From Flavobacterium sp. TR2 (GTDB lineage Bacteria; Bacteroidota; Bacteroidia; Flavobacteriales; Flavobacteriaceae), in contig NZ_CP104307.1 of the NCBI RefSeq assembly GCF_025252405.1, positions 2,666,001 to 2,730,000 of the forward strand: a stretch of DNA of 64,000 nt, read 5' to 3'. Positions 17,913 through 28,068 of this stretch are shown piece by piece. A program made the translations under genes and the position numbers. The notes beneath the pieces were generated by a model that was not told the DNA's origin, did not search any database, and saw only the letters and a list, made by a program, of their open reading frames with translations. Each line of letters opens with the position of its first letter. The first letter of the stretch is position 1.

Positions 17913-19292
17913 TTATTCTGAAAACTCTAATTTTTTAAGTTTGTTCCAGCCTCCGCGTGTGAAATCTGGAATTTCTACAGGAGCAGAATTATGGTCTAAT
18001 GAAATTTCTGTCAATGGGCCAAGGCAAGACCATTCGGCTAAATCGTAAACATCCATATCTAGCGGAAGTCCCTTTTGCAGGCAATGAATTAAACGATAAT
18101 CCATAATAAAATCCATTCCGCCGTGACCGCCTACTTTTTTGGCCTGTTCTTCTATTCCTTTTGCGATTGGGTGTTTGTATTTTTCCATTAGCGCTTTTTT
18201 CACTTCTTCAGGAACAAAAGAGTGCGCGCTCAATTTTTCGTGATTTGGTTTTACATCGTCGCTTAATTCTTTTCCATCAAGGGCATAACCTTCTAACGGG
18301 TATTTATTGGCAAAACCTTTTGTGCCGCTCAATTGATACATTCTGCTGTAGGGACGAGGAGAAGTAACATCGTGCTGAATGTGGATTGTTTTTCCGTTTT
18401 CAGTACGAATCATTGTCATCGTATGATCTCCGTTTCTAAAATCTTTAATTTCCTGTCCTGATTTTTCTTTAATGTAAGCAGGATTTCCAACGGCTTTTGT
18501 ATCCATAGAAACCAAGAAATTCATTTTGTCACCGCGGTGAATATTTAGTGCCTGACACGCAGGTCCCATTCCGTGTGTCGCATAAACATCGCCACGGTGT
18601 TTAATGTTGTAATCCATTCTCCAGTTGTTCCAGTATTCTCCCCAAAAAGGTTGCAATCCATGAATATAAGAGCCTTCAGCGTGGAGAATTTCTCCAAAAA
18701 CACCCTGCTGTGCCATATTTAAAGTCGTCAATTCGAAGAAATCGTACACGCAGTTTTCCAGTTGCATACAGTGTTTTCTCGTTTTTTCTGAAGTATCAAT
18801 CAATTCCCAAATTTCTTTCATTGTTAAAGCGCCCGGAACTTCAATTGCAACGTGTTTTCCATCCTTCATGGCCTGAACACCAATTATAGCATGATGTTTC
18901 CAATCTGTGGCAACATATACCAAATCTACATTTGGCAAGGCCGTAACTTTTCTCCAAGCATTTTCATCACCATAGAATTCTTGCGCTTTTGGAAAACCAG
19001 CTTTGGTTAAAATTTCATTTGATTTTGCAGTATTTTCCTGAGTCATGTCGCACAACGCCACAATCTCTACACCCGGAATATGTGTCATGCGTTCGACAGC
19101 GCCAGGACCGCGCATTCCAAGTCCGATGAAAGCAACGCGAACGGTTGGAATTGGATCAGCAGCCATTCTCAAAACATCTTGCTGTCCTTTAGGGCGTGAA
19201 GGCGTTTTGGTCTTAATCATTTGTGCAGAGGCGATTGTCCATCCAAACAAAAGAATTAAAACTGCAGCAGATTTAAAAAAAGTAGTTTTCAT
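17913..19292 (-). CDS. Gfo/Idh/MocA-type NAD-dependent glycosidase, GH109-like
   Basis: A 459-residue exported protein with a signal peptide (about 1-24, ending TIASAQ). It has a Rossmann N-terminal domain (VRVAFIGLGMRGPGAVERM, with GxGxRG) and the long Gfo/Idh/MocA C-terminal domain. The sequence pattern, including MRGPGAVERMTHIPGVEIVALCD and RGDVYATHGMGP, matches glycoside hydrolase family 109, whose characterised members are NAD+-dependent alpha-N-acetylgalactosaminidases using a redox-assisted mechanism. It is at the far end of the glycan locus but separated from the M1 peptidase gene by a terminator, so it is probably its own unit. Substrate stereochemistry is inferred from the family only. 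Confidence 0.82.
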   Translation of the reverse strand: MKTTFFKSAAVLILLFGWTIASAQMIKTKTPSRPKGQQDVLRMAADPIPTVRVAFIGLGMRGPGAVERMTHIPGVEIVALCDMTQENTAKSNEILTKAGFPKAQEFYGDENAWRKVTALPNVDLVYVATDWKHHAIIGVQAMKDGKHVAIEVPGALTMKEIWELIDTSEKTRKHCMQLENCVYDFFELTTLNMAQQGVFGEILHAEGSYIHGLQPFWGEYWNNWRMDYNIKHRGDVYATHGMGPACQALNIHRGDKMNFLVSMDTKAVGNPAYIKEKSGQEIKDFRNGDHTMTMIRTENGKTIHIQHDVTSPRPYSRMYQLSGTKGFANKYPLEGYALDGKELSDDVKPNHEKLSAHSFVPEEVKKALMEKYKHPIAKGIEEQAKKVGGHGGMDFIMDYRLIHCLQKGLPLDMDVYDLAEWSCLGPLTEISLDHNSAPVEIPDFTRGGWNKLKKLEFSE

Positions 19293-19354
19293 AAGCGGGT
19301 AATTTATTTGTTCAATGCTTATCGGGCATCTATTTTAATTCGTTGGGTATAATT

Positions 19355-19498
19355 TTTTAACACATAGAAACATAGTCATTGTAAGCTTAAAAAAGGCATT
19401 TCACTAATTTTAATGACATAGAAATATGTGTTAAAAGCTTGCTTTTTCCTAATCTTAAACAAAAACAACAAAACTCTCTGTTTCTATGTGTTTAATTA
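19355..19498. repeat. Intergenic inverted repeats (ACACATAGAAA family)
   Basis: TTAACACATAGAAACATAG, a facing ACATAGAAATATGTGTTAA and a third TTTCTATGTGTTTA lie in the gap upstream of the GH109-type gene. They can pair in alternative ways. No coding sequence is visible here. Confidence 0.6.
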
Positions 19499-19510
19499 AA
19501 CTTTAAAAAC

Positions 19511-19543
19511 AACCTCTCTAATGAACCAAATTAGAGAGGTTTT
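19511..19543 (-). terminator. Terminator of the M1 peptidase gene
   Basis: AACCTCTCTAAT and ATTAGAGAGGTT are perfect arms around a 7-nt loop with T-rich flanks, 36 bp past the stop at 19579. Confidence 0.85.
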
Positions 19544-19578
19544 CAAAAACAAAAACAGACCTAAAGGACTCTTAATAA

Positions 19579-21762
19579 TTATTTTTGACTACTAAATCTT
19601 TTCATTAATGGCGTTACGTGTTTTTGGGTATCGTCATCTAATGAGGCCAATGCTTTATCAGCTTCTGCTGGCGTGTATTTTTTTAATCCTGTTAATCCAG
19701 CTGCAATTACATTGTACGACTGTTCTTTAATGCTTTCGTCCATTAAGTTTTTATAAGAAGCGTCTCCTGTCGAAGCCAGTTTTACAATAGCATTGGCTCT
19801 GGCAATTGTTTTTTTATCATTTTTAGCCATATCAAGCAACGTTTTTAAAACTTGGTCTTTTGTTTGCTTTTCATTTAAATCGATTGCTTTTATGCTCAGC
19901 ACTCTTAAATCTTCTTGCGGATCTTTTAAGCCTTCCAGTAAAATAAGTTGCGATTCTTGACTTCTGTCTTTTGAAGCAAATTTTATAGCTTCAATTCGAT
20001 TGTAATACGATGGCGCATTTTTATATTGAAAAAGATAATCGGCTGCAGTTTTTTTATCTACATTAATTTCACCCACTAAGATTTTATCTGGGTCTAAATC
20101 TATAAATTCAGGTTTTGAAGGAAGATCAAAACTAAAGCTTTGTTCTCTTTTATCAATTAAAATATCCTTTCTTATTTTAGTTCCGTTTACGTAAAAGTCA
20201 ACTTTTAAAGGAAGCGTAAAGGTTTGCACTGTACTATCCTGAGATTGGCTTATTGTAATGGTAATTTTTCCATTGGCATATTTGTAGTTCACATCCAGAA
20301 TCGGACTTCCGGCATTATAGTACCATTGATCAAAATAAGGCAGCCAGTCTTTTCCTGTCACTTCTTCCATCGATAAACGCAGTTGATGCGGTTCGCCAGA
20401 TTTGTAAGCATTTGTGGTTAAATAATGATTTAATCCTTTAAAAAATGCTTCGTCACCCATTTGGTTTTTCATGGCATACAAGATGATAGAACCTTTGGAG
20501 TAGCTAATGTTATCAAACATATCGTCTGCATTTCTGTAATGAAAACGTGCTAGAATAGGACTATCGCCATTTTTTTGCGAACGCAAATAATTTTGCAGTT
20601 TTTCGTAACGCGAACGGTCTTCAGCATCTTGTCCAGCATCGTGGCCGTGCCAAAGCACTTCTCCAAAAGTGGCAAACGATTCGTTCATTGTTAAGTTTGA
20701 CCACGATTCGGCTGTTACATAATCTCCAAACCATTGGTGAAAAAGCTCGTGAGCAATAGTACTTTCTTGATTGTCATCTAATAATTCTCGTTCTGTTTTC
20801 TGAACATATTCGCCATGAACTGTCGCTGAAGTATTTTCCATCGCACCGCCAAAATAATCTTTCACTACAATTTGCGCGTATTTTGCCCAAGGATATTCTA
20901 CGCCAAGCATTTTGCCATAAAAATTCATCATATCTGGCGTTTTATAAAAAATCTGTTTGGCATACGGCGCATATTTTGGCTCAAGATAATAGCTGACTTC
21001 TTTTCCGTTATAAGAGTCTTTATAGATTTTAAAATCACCAACAGCCATCATAAATAAATAAGGAGCATTTGGCTGTTCCATCTTCCAAACATCGGTTCTT
21101 GTACCGTCTTTATTCACTTTTTGCGAGGTTAATTTACCGTTTGAAAGCGTTGTATATTTTGCCTCAACTGTCATCGCAATTTCAGAAGTTGTTTTCTGAT
21201 TTGGTTTGTCAATGGTTGGGAACCAGCAAGACGAAGCTTCTGTCTCGCCTTGAGTCCAAATTTGCGTTGGTTTGTCTCCCTTTCCGTCAGGATTGATAAA
21301 ATACAATCCGTTTGAGTTCGTAATCGACTCGCCGGCTTTGCTTTTCAGTTCTGCTGGTTTTGCGGTGTAATTAATAAAAATCGTGTACTTTTCAGTTCTT
21401 TTATATTTTCTGTTTAAAGCAATCGAAAGTTCTTCGTTATCGTATTTGTATTGCAGCGGAATACTTTTTTTGCCATCGATAATAGCAATTTCTTTAAAAT
21501 CCATTCCTTTTGCATCAAGTTTAAGCGAATCGGTTTCGTAAAAATGAGGTTTTAAAGTAATCCATTCTTTTCCATACAAATAACGTTTTCCGTAATCGAA
21601 CGACACTTCTAGTTTGGTATGAATTAAATCATGCGTTTTTAACGGAGTCGTGCGATAAATGGACAATTCATCTATCTTTTCTGTTTTGTTTTGTGCTTCT
21701 ATTTTTGAAGCCGTCAAAAGGACAAGACCCAAAAAAGTATATTTTAAAAAATGGTTTTTCAT
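19579..21762 (-). CDS. M1-family zinc metallopeptidase (aminopeptidase N-like)
   Basis: A 727-residue exported enzyme with signal peptide (about 1-23). The catalytic M1 domain has the substrate-anchoring GGAMEN motif (residues 305-310), the zinc motif H338-E-L-F-H342 and the third ligand 18 residues on in NESFATFGEV. A HEAT-like C-terminal region (about 590-727) follows. It removes N-terminal residues from peptides, presumably in the periplasm or at the surface. It lies 21 bp after the DUF5107 gene on the same strand, so it belongs to the glycan operon, perhaps trimming the peptide part of a glycoprotein substrate; that role is inference. Confidence 0.9.
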   Translation of the reverse strand: MKNHFLKYTFLGLVLLTASKIEAQNKTEKIDELSIYRTTPLKTHDLIHTKLEVSFDYGKRYLYGKEWITLKPHFYETDSLKLDAKGMDFKEIAIIDGKKSIPLQYKYDNEELSIALNRKYKRTEKYTIFINYTAKPAELKSKAGESITNSNGLYFINPDGKGDKPTQIWTQGETEASSCWFPTIDKPNQKTTSEIAMTVEAKYTTLSNGKLTSQKVNKDGTRTDVWKMEQPNAPYLFMMAVGDFKIYKDSYNGKEVSYYLEPKYAPYAKQIFYKTPDMMNFYGKMLGVEYPWAKYAQIVVKDYFGGAMENTSATVHGEYVQKTERELLDDNQESTIAHELFHQWFGDYVTAESWSNLTMNESFATFGEVLWHGHDAGQDAEDRSRYEKLQNYLRSQKNGDSPILARFHYRNADDMFDNISYSKGSIILYAMKNQMGDEAFFKGLNHYLTTNAYKSGEPHQLRLSMEEVTGKDWLPYFDQWYYNAGSPILDVNYKYANGKITITISQSQDSTVQTFTLPLKVDFYVNGTKIRKDILIDKREQSFSFDLPSKPEFIDLDPDKILVGEINVDKKTAADYLFQYKNAPSYYNRIEAIKFASKDRSQESQLILLEGLKDPQEDLRVLSIKAIDLNEKQTKDQVLKTLLDMAKNDKKTIARANAIVKLASTGDASYKNLMDESIKEQSYNVIAAGLTGLKKYTPAEADKALASLDDDTQKHVTPLMKRFSSQK

Positions 21763-21783
21763 TTTATTGTTTTTGAAAGTATT

Positions 21784-24700
21784 TTACAATTTTTCGATAA
21801 TTCTAACTTCGCCGTCTTTTTCATCTTCACTTAAAATATTCGACTGTTTTTTGGTGTAAGCCAATAAACTCCACTGAACTATTTTATTTGTCGGATATAA
21901 TTCTGCTTGCTTTTTAATCCATTTTTCAGCTTCTTGAGCAGAAGAAGTTTTTTCGATAGCCCAAGCCGAAACCAATTGATTTGCAGGAAGAAAGTTCATG
22001 ACCGTATTGTCAACTACAGGCTGGAAAGCAACAATTTTCTCTAGAGATTTTGAAGCCATTTCTTTGTTTCCAAGACTGCTATAACATTGATAGTCTAGCC
22101 AATTTTCCAGTCTTTCATCGATATTTTCGTCATAAGGTTTTCCTACTCCTAAATTTTCTGGAAACAGTTTGGCATCGGCAATAAATTGTAATGCTTTTTT
22201 ATAATTTTTGCTTTTCATTTCAGCCAAGGCCTGCATCAATTTTGCTTCGTGATACAGTTGTCTGCCTGCAATTGCGCCTTCAAATGGGAGGATTTGCAAT
22301 TTGGTTAAAAACGTATCAGCTTCACGGTATTTTTTGTTCAGCAATAAAGTTTTGGCGTACAGCATTCCAATCAAATAATTGTCCTGATGTTTTTTATAGA
22401 AAGACTCAGCCGTTGCAAGCGCTTTGTCGAATTGTTTTTGAGCGATGTAATGCTCTGCCAGCATTTTATGGTATCGCCAGCCTTGCGGATCTAATTTTAT
22501 GGCTTGCTGAAGACTTGCCAATACTACCGAAGCATCGTTTTTAAATAAAGATGCTTTTGCACCATAAAATGCAGGATCATTTGGTTTTGTACCGCATTGC
22601 AAAAACAATTCTTTAGCTTCTGAAATACTGTTGCGATTCCACTCAATTAAACCTAAATGATATTTTAATTGGTATTGGTCATTTGTTTTAATTAATGATT
22701 TTAGGATTTCAGCAGTTTCATTTCTAAAAGGAAAACTTGTTCCCGGTTTGATTTTGCTTACATCAACCGATTTATTTTCTAAGAAAGCTTTCCAATAGAT
22801 AATTTCAGCGCTTGGTTCTGCGATAGAAAATACTTTTAACGCGTCTTCTTTTCGGCTTATATTATGGTACCAAATTCCTAATTCAAGAAAAGTCTGCTCT
22901 GGCATTTCGTTTTGAATCGCTGCGGTAAAAGCATTTTTCGAATCGTTTGAATTGTGCCAAAGGTATTTTTCAAAATCAGCAAAATGATTCAACGGATCCA
23001 GTTGTGCTATGGTTTTTAAAACTGAATTTGCTTTTTCTGAATTATTCTGAAGACGATATAAAACTGCTAAAACCTGTAAGCCTTCTATATTGTATTGATT
23101 GTATACTAAACTTTTCTCGGCATATTCAACAGCTTTAGACAGGTCGTTTTCTGCTAAATAAATTTTACTTAAAGCAGTGTAAGCTGGACTGCGGAATTCG
23201 ACACTTGCAGCTGCAATATCAAAACCGTCTTTTGCATCAATAGTATTTCCTAAATGGAAATTCGCCAAAGCATAAAAATAATTCGCGGAAGCATCGTAAG
23301 TATCTATTGATAAAGCTTTGCTTGCTGAATTTACAGCTGCCTTGTAATCTAATTTTCTGATTTGTAAAGAAGCCAATGCAGAAAGGGCAGGAGCGTAGTT
23401 CGGATCTAGTTTTAAACAAGCATTTAGTTTTTCTTCAGCCAGAACATAATCTTTAAAACTGATGTAATTTTTCCCTTGCAGATACAATCCGTAAACTGAA
23501 TTATGGTCAAAATCTTTTGGAATTTCGACAGGACGATTGATGTTTCCGTCTTCTGGAGCTGAATTCCAAACCAGTTTATTGCTGCCTAAAACAAATTTCA
23601 ATTTATTAGAATCCACTTTTACCTGAATGGAATCTTTGAAAGTTTGCATGGTATTCAATGCAATATCTTTAGAATATACTTTTTTATCGTTTTCAAAAAC
23701 TTCAATTTTTTCATTTAATTTTTGAAGCGGAGAAAAATAGATTTTCAGCCAGCCATTTTCGTTTTTAATATTGACTGAACCATAATTATTGGCTTTTACA
23801 AAGCCTTTTGTGTGTTTTACGGGAAACCAATATTCTGTCCAAGTATCGGTTTGATATGGTGCAAACGAACGCTGTTTAAATGGCGTGAGACTGCTGGTTT
23901 CGCTCGCTTGATTAAACAATCTTCCGCTTTGCACTTCTACATATTGCCCGTCGGTGTCGGTTAATAATTTTTCCCAAATCATGCCTTGCTGAGACAATCC
24001 CCAAATCCAGATTTTTTTACCCGGTTTATCATCGTGATTGCCATATCTTCCCATCCCGAAATCTTCGTCGTGATAATATCCTCCAAAGAAATCATCATAT
24101 TTCCCGAATACGTGATACGATTTGTAGCCTCCAAAATTGTTGTTTTTGTAGAATGACAAATCTTTGCCATTTTCTTTGTCAATTGGCCATGAATTGTATT
24201 CTCCGTTATGGCCAATGTAAGTCTGCCCTGGATAAATAAACTGCAGATTTTCGGCAGCTTTTATTCCAGTATTCATCCAAGTGTAATAAGGCTGTTCGAA
24301 TTCGGTTGTGTTTGACCAAAATGAATTTGTGGTAAAATATGCTTTGTCTTTTGGCAGATTGATGTCTAATTTCCAAGAAGTTCTCGTCAATAAATCTAAA
24401 ACGCCAATCACACAGCTGATGCTTCCGTCTTCTCTGTTTATGATTTTATAATCGACAGGAGTTGCACAGTTTGGGGTGTGGCCGATAATTCCGTAATTGC
24501 CCTCAACGCCTCCGCTTGTCCACGGTCCGCGCATGGCAATGTCTCTAAATTTTACCACATGATTATTGTAAACAATATCTTTTCCAGTAGATTTTTCTAT
24601 TGCCGACCAGACTTTTCCGCCAATTTCAGGCAGAATCATTAGTTTGATATAATCGTTTTCAATTTCGATTACTTTCCATTCTTTTTGGACGGGTTTATCG

Positions 24701-24879
24701 GTAAAACCATCAAAACGGAAATATGGATAAAACTTGGTATCTGGTTTCGGAATCGGATCAGGATCTGAGAACGGATATGTGGTAAATACTTTTTTGTATT
24801 CTTTTACAGTGGGTTTGTTTTGTGCGTTGACAAAGAGGCTTCCAAGGAGTAGAATTGATAAGAAAGGTTTAATTTTCAT
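21784..24879 (-). CDS. Secreted DUF5107 protein with TPR repeats
   Basis: A 1031-residue exported protein, signal peptide about 1-19. The N-terminal half (about 20-390) matches the DUF5107 pattern, with MILPEIGGKVWSAIEK and a tryptophan- and glycine-rich core reminiscent of mutarotase-like beta-sandwiches; the C-terminal half (about 470-1000) is a string of tetratricopeptide repeats (e.g. AEEKLNACLKLDPNYAPAL). DUF5107 proteins are common in Bacteroidota glycan loci; the fold suggests sugar binding or hydrolysis, but I know of no firm assignment. The gene is cotranscribed with the M1 peptidase gene. Confidence 0.85.
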   Translation of the reverse strand: MKIKPFLSILLLGSLFVNAQNKPTVKEYKKVFTTYPFSDPDPIPKPDTKFYPYFRFDGFTDKPVQKEWKVIEIENDYIKLMILPEIGGKVWSAIEKSTGKDIVYNNHVVKFRDIAMRGPWTSGGVEGNYGIIGHTPNCATPVDYKIINREDGSISCVIGVLDLLTRTSWKLDINLPKDKAYFTTNSFWSNTTEFEQPYYTWMNTGIKAAENLQFIYPGQTYIGHNGEYNSWPIDKENGKDLSFYKNNNFGGYKSYHVFGKYDDFFGGYYHDEDFGMGRYGNHDDKPGKKIWIWGLSQQGMIWEKLLTDTDGQYVEVQSGRLFNQASETSSLTPFKQRSFAPYQTDTWTEYWFPVKHTKGFVKANNYGSVNIKNENGWLKIYFSPLQKLNEKIEVFENDKKVYSKDIALNTMQTFKDSIQVKVDSNKLKFVLGSNKLVWNSAPEDGNINRPVEIPKDFDHNSVYGLYLQGKNYISFKDYVLAEEKLNACLKLDPNYAPALSALASLQIRKLDYKAAVNSASKALSIDTYDASANYFYALANFHLGNTIDAKDGFDIAAASVEFRSPAYTALSKIYLAENDLSKAVEYAEKSLVYNQYNIEGLQVLAVLYRLQNNSEKANSVLKTIAQLDPLNHFADFEKYLWHNSNDSKNAFTAAIQNEMPEQTFLELGIWYHNISRKEDALKVFSIAEPSAEIIYWKAFLENKSVDVSKIKPGTSFPFRNETAEILKSLIKTNDQYQLKYHLGLIEWNRNSISEAKELFLQCGTKPNDPAFYGAKASLFKNDASVVLASLQQAIKLDPQGWRYHKMLAEHYIAQKQFDKALATAESFYKKHQDNYLIGMLYAKTLLLNKKYREADTFLTKLQILPFEGAIAGRQLYHEAKLMQALAEMKSKNYKKALQFIADAKLFPENLGVGKPYDENIDERLENWLDYQCYSSLGNKEMASKSLEKIVAFQPVVDNTVMNFLPANQLVSAWAIEKTSSAQEAEKWIKKQAELYPTNKIVQWSLLAYTKKQSNILSEDEKDGEVRIIEKL

Positions 24880-24920
24880 GATGGATAGCTAGTTTTTTGT
24901 GGTTGTTTTTTTTCGTTTTT

Positions 24921-25004
24921 TCATTGCGAGGAACGAAGCAATCTCATTTGCTAAATCACACTTTGTATCTTTTGTTAGTGAGATTGCTTCGTTTCTCGCA
25001 ATGA
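24921..25004. repeat. Inverted repeat (CATTGCGAGGAACGAAGCAA family)
   Basis: TCATTGCGAGGAACGAAGCA and its near-complement TGCTTCGTTTCTCGCAATGA bracket a 32-nt loop in the 149-bp gap between the putative glycosidase and DUF5107 genes. It could terminate or attenuate the operon there. This word is a familiar dispersed repeat in many bacterial genomes. Confidence 0.75.
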
Positions 25005-25028
25005 CAAACAGTACGAGGTAATTGTTGA

Positions 25029-28000
25029 TTACTTCACAATCAGCAACCAGCCTTTTCCTTTAGAAACTGGTATTTCGTCTTTTGCTGTGAACGTTTTTGC
25101 CGGTTGGAAATTGGTCACTTCCGGAGCTGTAATTGTAGCTTTTGCAGGATTGATTCCTAGTTTTTTCCAGTCAATATTCAATTTTACATTTACATCAGCA
25201 TCTGCCCAGCTTGCGATTGAAATTAAGGCTGTTCCGTTCTTTTTGTAAACTGTTGCTAGAACTTTATCGTTGTTTGTTTTTACAGGACAGTTTTCGCTCC
25301 AATATCCGATCATTTCAGAACCTTTAATTCCGAAAGAATCCCACACTTTCCAGATATTTCTTGGGTCAGCGCCGTCGCTCCAAGGCAATCTGTTTGTCAT
25401 GCCGTAAACCATTCCTCTCCAAGGATTTCCACCGTCTTGAAGCATTTCGCCCATTAGTCCAAACGGAATTCCGCTTACTTCAGTCAAGAAAAAGTCAGGC
25501 TGATTTTTTTCGTAATCAAAATATTCTCCAAACCATAATTTATTGATGTACGGGAAGTGCTCCATGTATAAATTGGCACTGTTGTTAAATCCGTCGCTTT
25601 TGTTGTATTGGTTTGCACTGTGTAAATCGATAATTCCAGGATGGCCATCTTTAGTTAAAACTCTTTTGATTCGTTTCATCGTGATTCTGTCAAAAGCAAC
25701 GTCGTCTAGGTAAATTCCGTCAATGCCAACGTTTTGAGTAAGCCAATTCATTCCTTCTACGTAGTAGTTGTGCCAACGGTTCATTCCGCTGTTTACGATT
25801 GCGGCATCTTTAATTTCTGGAACAAACCAAGCCGCGATATAATCATCTCCAACGTGTTCTTGCAGCCATGAGAATCCGCCTCCTTTTCCTGGAGAATAAA
25901 TTTCGTGGCCTAAACTTCTTAAAGCGAAAGTCTCATAAGCTTTGTTTGAAACCTCTCTAACGGTGTTGTAAATTTTTACTTTTAATCCTTTTTCGTGTGC
26001 TTCATCGATATACGATTTCATCTTTTTAAATTCGATAAAAGGATAATTGATGTATGGATTGATTGCATTGGCATGGTGAATATTGATTACAGTCGCGCCA
26101 GTTTTAGCAATAGAATCGATCGGGCTGTATTTGTGGTAGAATTTTGTATCCCATTGAAAATCGGTATTAATAGTATGGAATGGCGTAATCAACAAGTTGA
26201 AATTATAATACAAAACATCGCCTTTTTTCATTGTTCTAGCGCCACTATACGCATTTACTACAACCGATTTTTGGTTTGGCGTAATCGTGATTCCACCTTT
26301 GTTATCGTTACCCCAAGAAGTTGGCAATAATAAAGGCTTTTGCAAATAGAAATTTGTGTTTAGTGGGCGGCTGTATTTTTCGTCTCTCAAAGAAAACTGC
26401 AATCCAGAATTTACGGCACCAATCCACGCACCGTCTTGATTTTTATGAGCGACATCCCATTTCCAGTCGAAAGTTGCAGGACGATCGCCTCCTTTTTGAC
26501 CTAATCCCATCATGTATTTTGCAGAAGTTGGCTGCATTGGCATTTGGAAATTAATGTCATTGAAAGACACATCCTCAAGAGCTGTAACTTTTACTGTATA
26601 ATGTACAAAACCATCAAATTCAACAGAAGCGTTTACGTCCATTTGAACTGATTTTGAAGCGGAAGTATTTTCCCAAGAAACCGTTCCAGCTTCTTTTTTA
26701 GTGAATTTTACACCACTATTTTTCCATTGTACTTCTTTTCCAGAAGCGTCAACAAAATGAAAATCGATCGGCGAGCTTAAAATATCATTTGCTTTTGCTG
26801 TAACAGAAGTCATTTCTGGAGTAAAGAATGTTTGGATCTGTGCAGGAAACCCGTTTGGCGCCAAGATTAGTTTTCTTCCTAATAAAGCAATTTCAGAATT
26901 GTTAACTGTTAATGGAGTATAAGGCGCAATAACAGTATTTTCTTGAGCTAATGTAGAATTGAGCCATTTTAGGCGCGTCATTTTTTCTGGACTGTCAATG
27001 CCTCCGTTTTTTGTCACTTCATTAGAAACTGTAATTTGAAGTGTAATTTCTTTTGATTTTCCGTCAGCGCTTACAGTTGCTTTTCCGTTATAAATTCCAG
27101 TTGCAGCGGTTTGCGGAATATCGATGCCGCACCACATTGCTTGAATTTTTCCTTTTGAAACCGAAACGGTGTTCGTAAAAGGAGTGCCATCATAACGAGT
27201 TCCGTCAGTGTTGATGCAGCTGATGTCTTTAGCTTCTATTGCAGCTCCAGTCGTGCTTACTAAATTGGTAAAAGATACTTTTACATTTTTTAAATCTTCA
27301 AGAGCGTAAACTCCTAATTGAAAAGTCAAATACTCGCCTTTCATTGCCGTATCAGAAAAACTGTTTTGAACGCCTTTCTGAATCCATCTTTGCGGCAAAT
27401 CAGATTTTAGCTTGATGGAATGTTCTCTGTCTTCTGGGAAAACTAAAAATGAATTTCCGCTGTTTTTTGCCACAAGAGCAGAAGTTTCAGATGCTGTAGC
27501 AATCACTTCCATTGGATAAAAGCTATTGAAAGCATTTACGCTTTGGATTTCAGTTACTGATGCATTGTCTTTTAAGTTTGCTTTAATGTTAGACAGCCAT
27601 TTTGCATCGGCTTTATTTTCAGGTTTCTGATAAATTCCTTTCGGATAATTTGCAGTTCCTTCATCAACGTAAGGCATATAGTAAACATAGTAAGTTCCTT
27701 TTCCAGAAATAGGTTCAAAGAAAATAGTTCCGTTTTCTCTATTGATGTTTTCGGTTTTTATGTTCTGAATTTCTTTTCCAGACGCATCTTGAACAATAAT
27801 TTTTTTAAGTTCTGGATTGGTATCTCTTCTTCGCCATTCGATTGTAGTTTTGGCAACATTCCCTGAGCCAGAAAAGGCAATTACAGCGCGATGGTTTCCT
27901 AATTGGTTTGGATTCCAGCTGTCATTCCCGTCTGAATATTTTATCTGTGCAGTTAGAGGAATACTGATTGTGATAAAACACATGATCAATATTCGGCTTA

Positions 28001-28031
28001 ATAGCGTTGTGTTGTTTAGGTTTAGTTTCAT
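25029..28031 (-). CDS. Putative secreted glycoside hydrolase (GH123/DUF6067-like)
   Basis: A 1000-residue exported protein with signal peptide about 1-28. The N-terminal part is beta-sandwich-like; about 210-345 has an NPCBM/GH123_N-like pattern (QRWIQKGVQNSFSDTAMKGEY). The central and C-terminal part (about 620-900) looks like a TIM barrel: HEKGLKVKIYNTVREVS, then NVGIDGIYLDDVAFDR with acidic residues at a strand end, as in retaining or substrate-assisted glycosidases. A small beta domain closes the protein. Position in a SusCD locus supports glycan cleavage. GH123 members are beta-N-acetylgalactosaminidases, but I cannot fix the family number or the acid/base residues by eye. Confidence 0.72.
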   Translation of the reverse strand: MKLNLNNTTLLSRILIMCFITISIPLTAQIKYSDGNDSWNPNQLGNHRAVIAFSGSGNVAKTTIEWRRRDTNPELKKIIVQDASGKEIQNIKTENINRENGTIFFEPISGKGTYYVYYMPYVDEGTANYPKGIYQKPENKADAKWLSNIKANLKDNASVTEIQSVNAFNSFYPMEVIATASETSALVAKNSGNSFLVFPEDREHSIKLKSDLPQRWIQKGVQNSFSDTAMKGEYLTFQLGVYALEDLKNVKVSFTNLVSTTGAAIEAKDISCINTDGTRYDGTPFTNTVSVSKGKIQAMWCGIDIPQTAATGIYNGKATVSADGKSKEITLQITVSNEVTKNGGIDSPEKMTRLKWLNSTLAQENTVIAPYTPLTVNNSEIALLGRKLILAPNGFPAQIQTFFTPEMTSVTAKANDILSSPIDFHFVDASGKEVQWKNSGVKFTKKEAGTVSWENTSASKSVQMDVNASVEFDGFVHYTVKVTALEDVSFNDINFQMPMQPTSAKYMMGLGQKGGDRPATFDWKWDVAHKNQDGAWIGAVNSGLQFSLRDEKYSRPLNTNFYLQKPLLLPTSWGNDNKGGITITPNQKSVVVNAYSGARTMKKGDVLYYNFNLLITPFHTINTDFQWDTKFYHKYSPIDSIAKTGATVINIHHANAINPYINYPFIEFKKMKSYIDEAHEKGLKVKIYNTVREVSNKAYETFALRSLGHEIYSPGKGGGFSWLQEHVGDDYIAAWFVPEIKDAAIVNSGMNRWHNYYVEGMNWLTQNVGIDGIYLDDVAFDRITMKRIKRVLTKDGHPGIIDLHSANQYNKSDGFNNSANLYMEHFPYINKLWFGEYFDYEKNQPDFFLTEVSGIPFGLMGEMLQDGGNPWRGMVYGMTNRLPWSDGADPRNIWKVWDSFGIKGSEMIGYWSENCPVKTNNDKVLATVYKKNGTALISIASWADADVNVKLNIDWKKLGINPAKATITAPEVTNFQPAKTFTAKDEIPVSKGKGWLLIVK

Positions 28032-28068
28032 TGTATTGTATAATCAGGTTAAATAGAATATTTTGAGT

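Noticed and set aside
25361..25546. Plus-strand frame within the putative glycosidase
   Set aside because: Antisense to a clear coding gene and without any recognisable feature.
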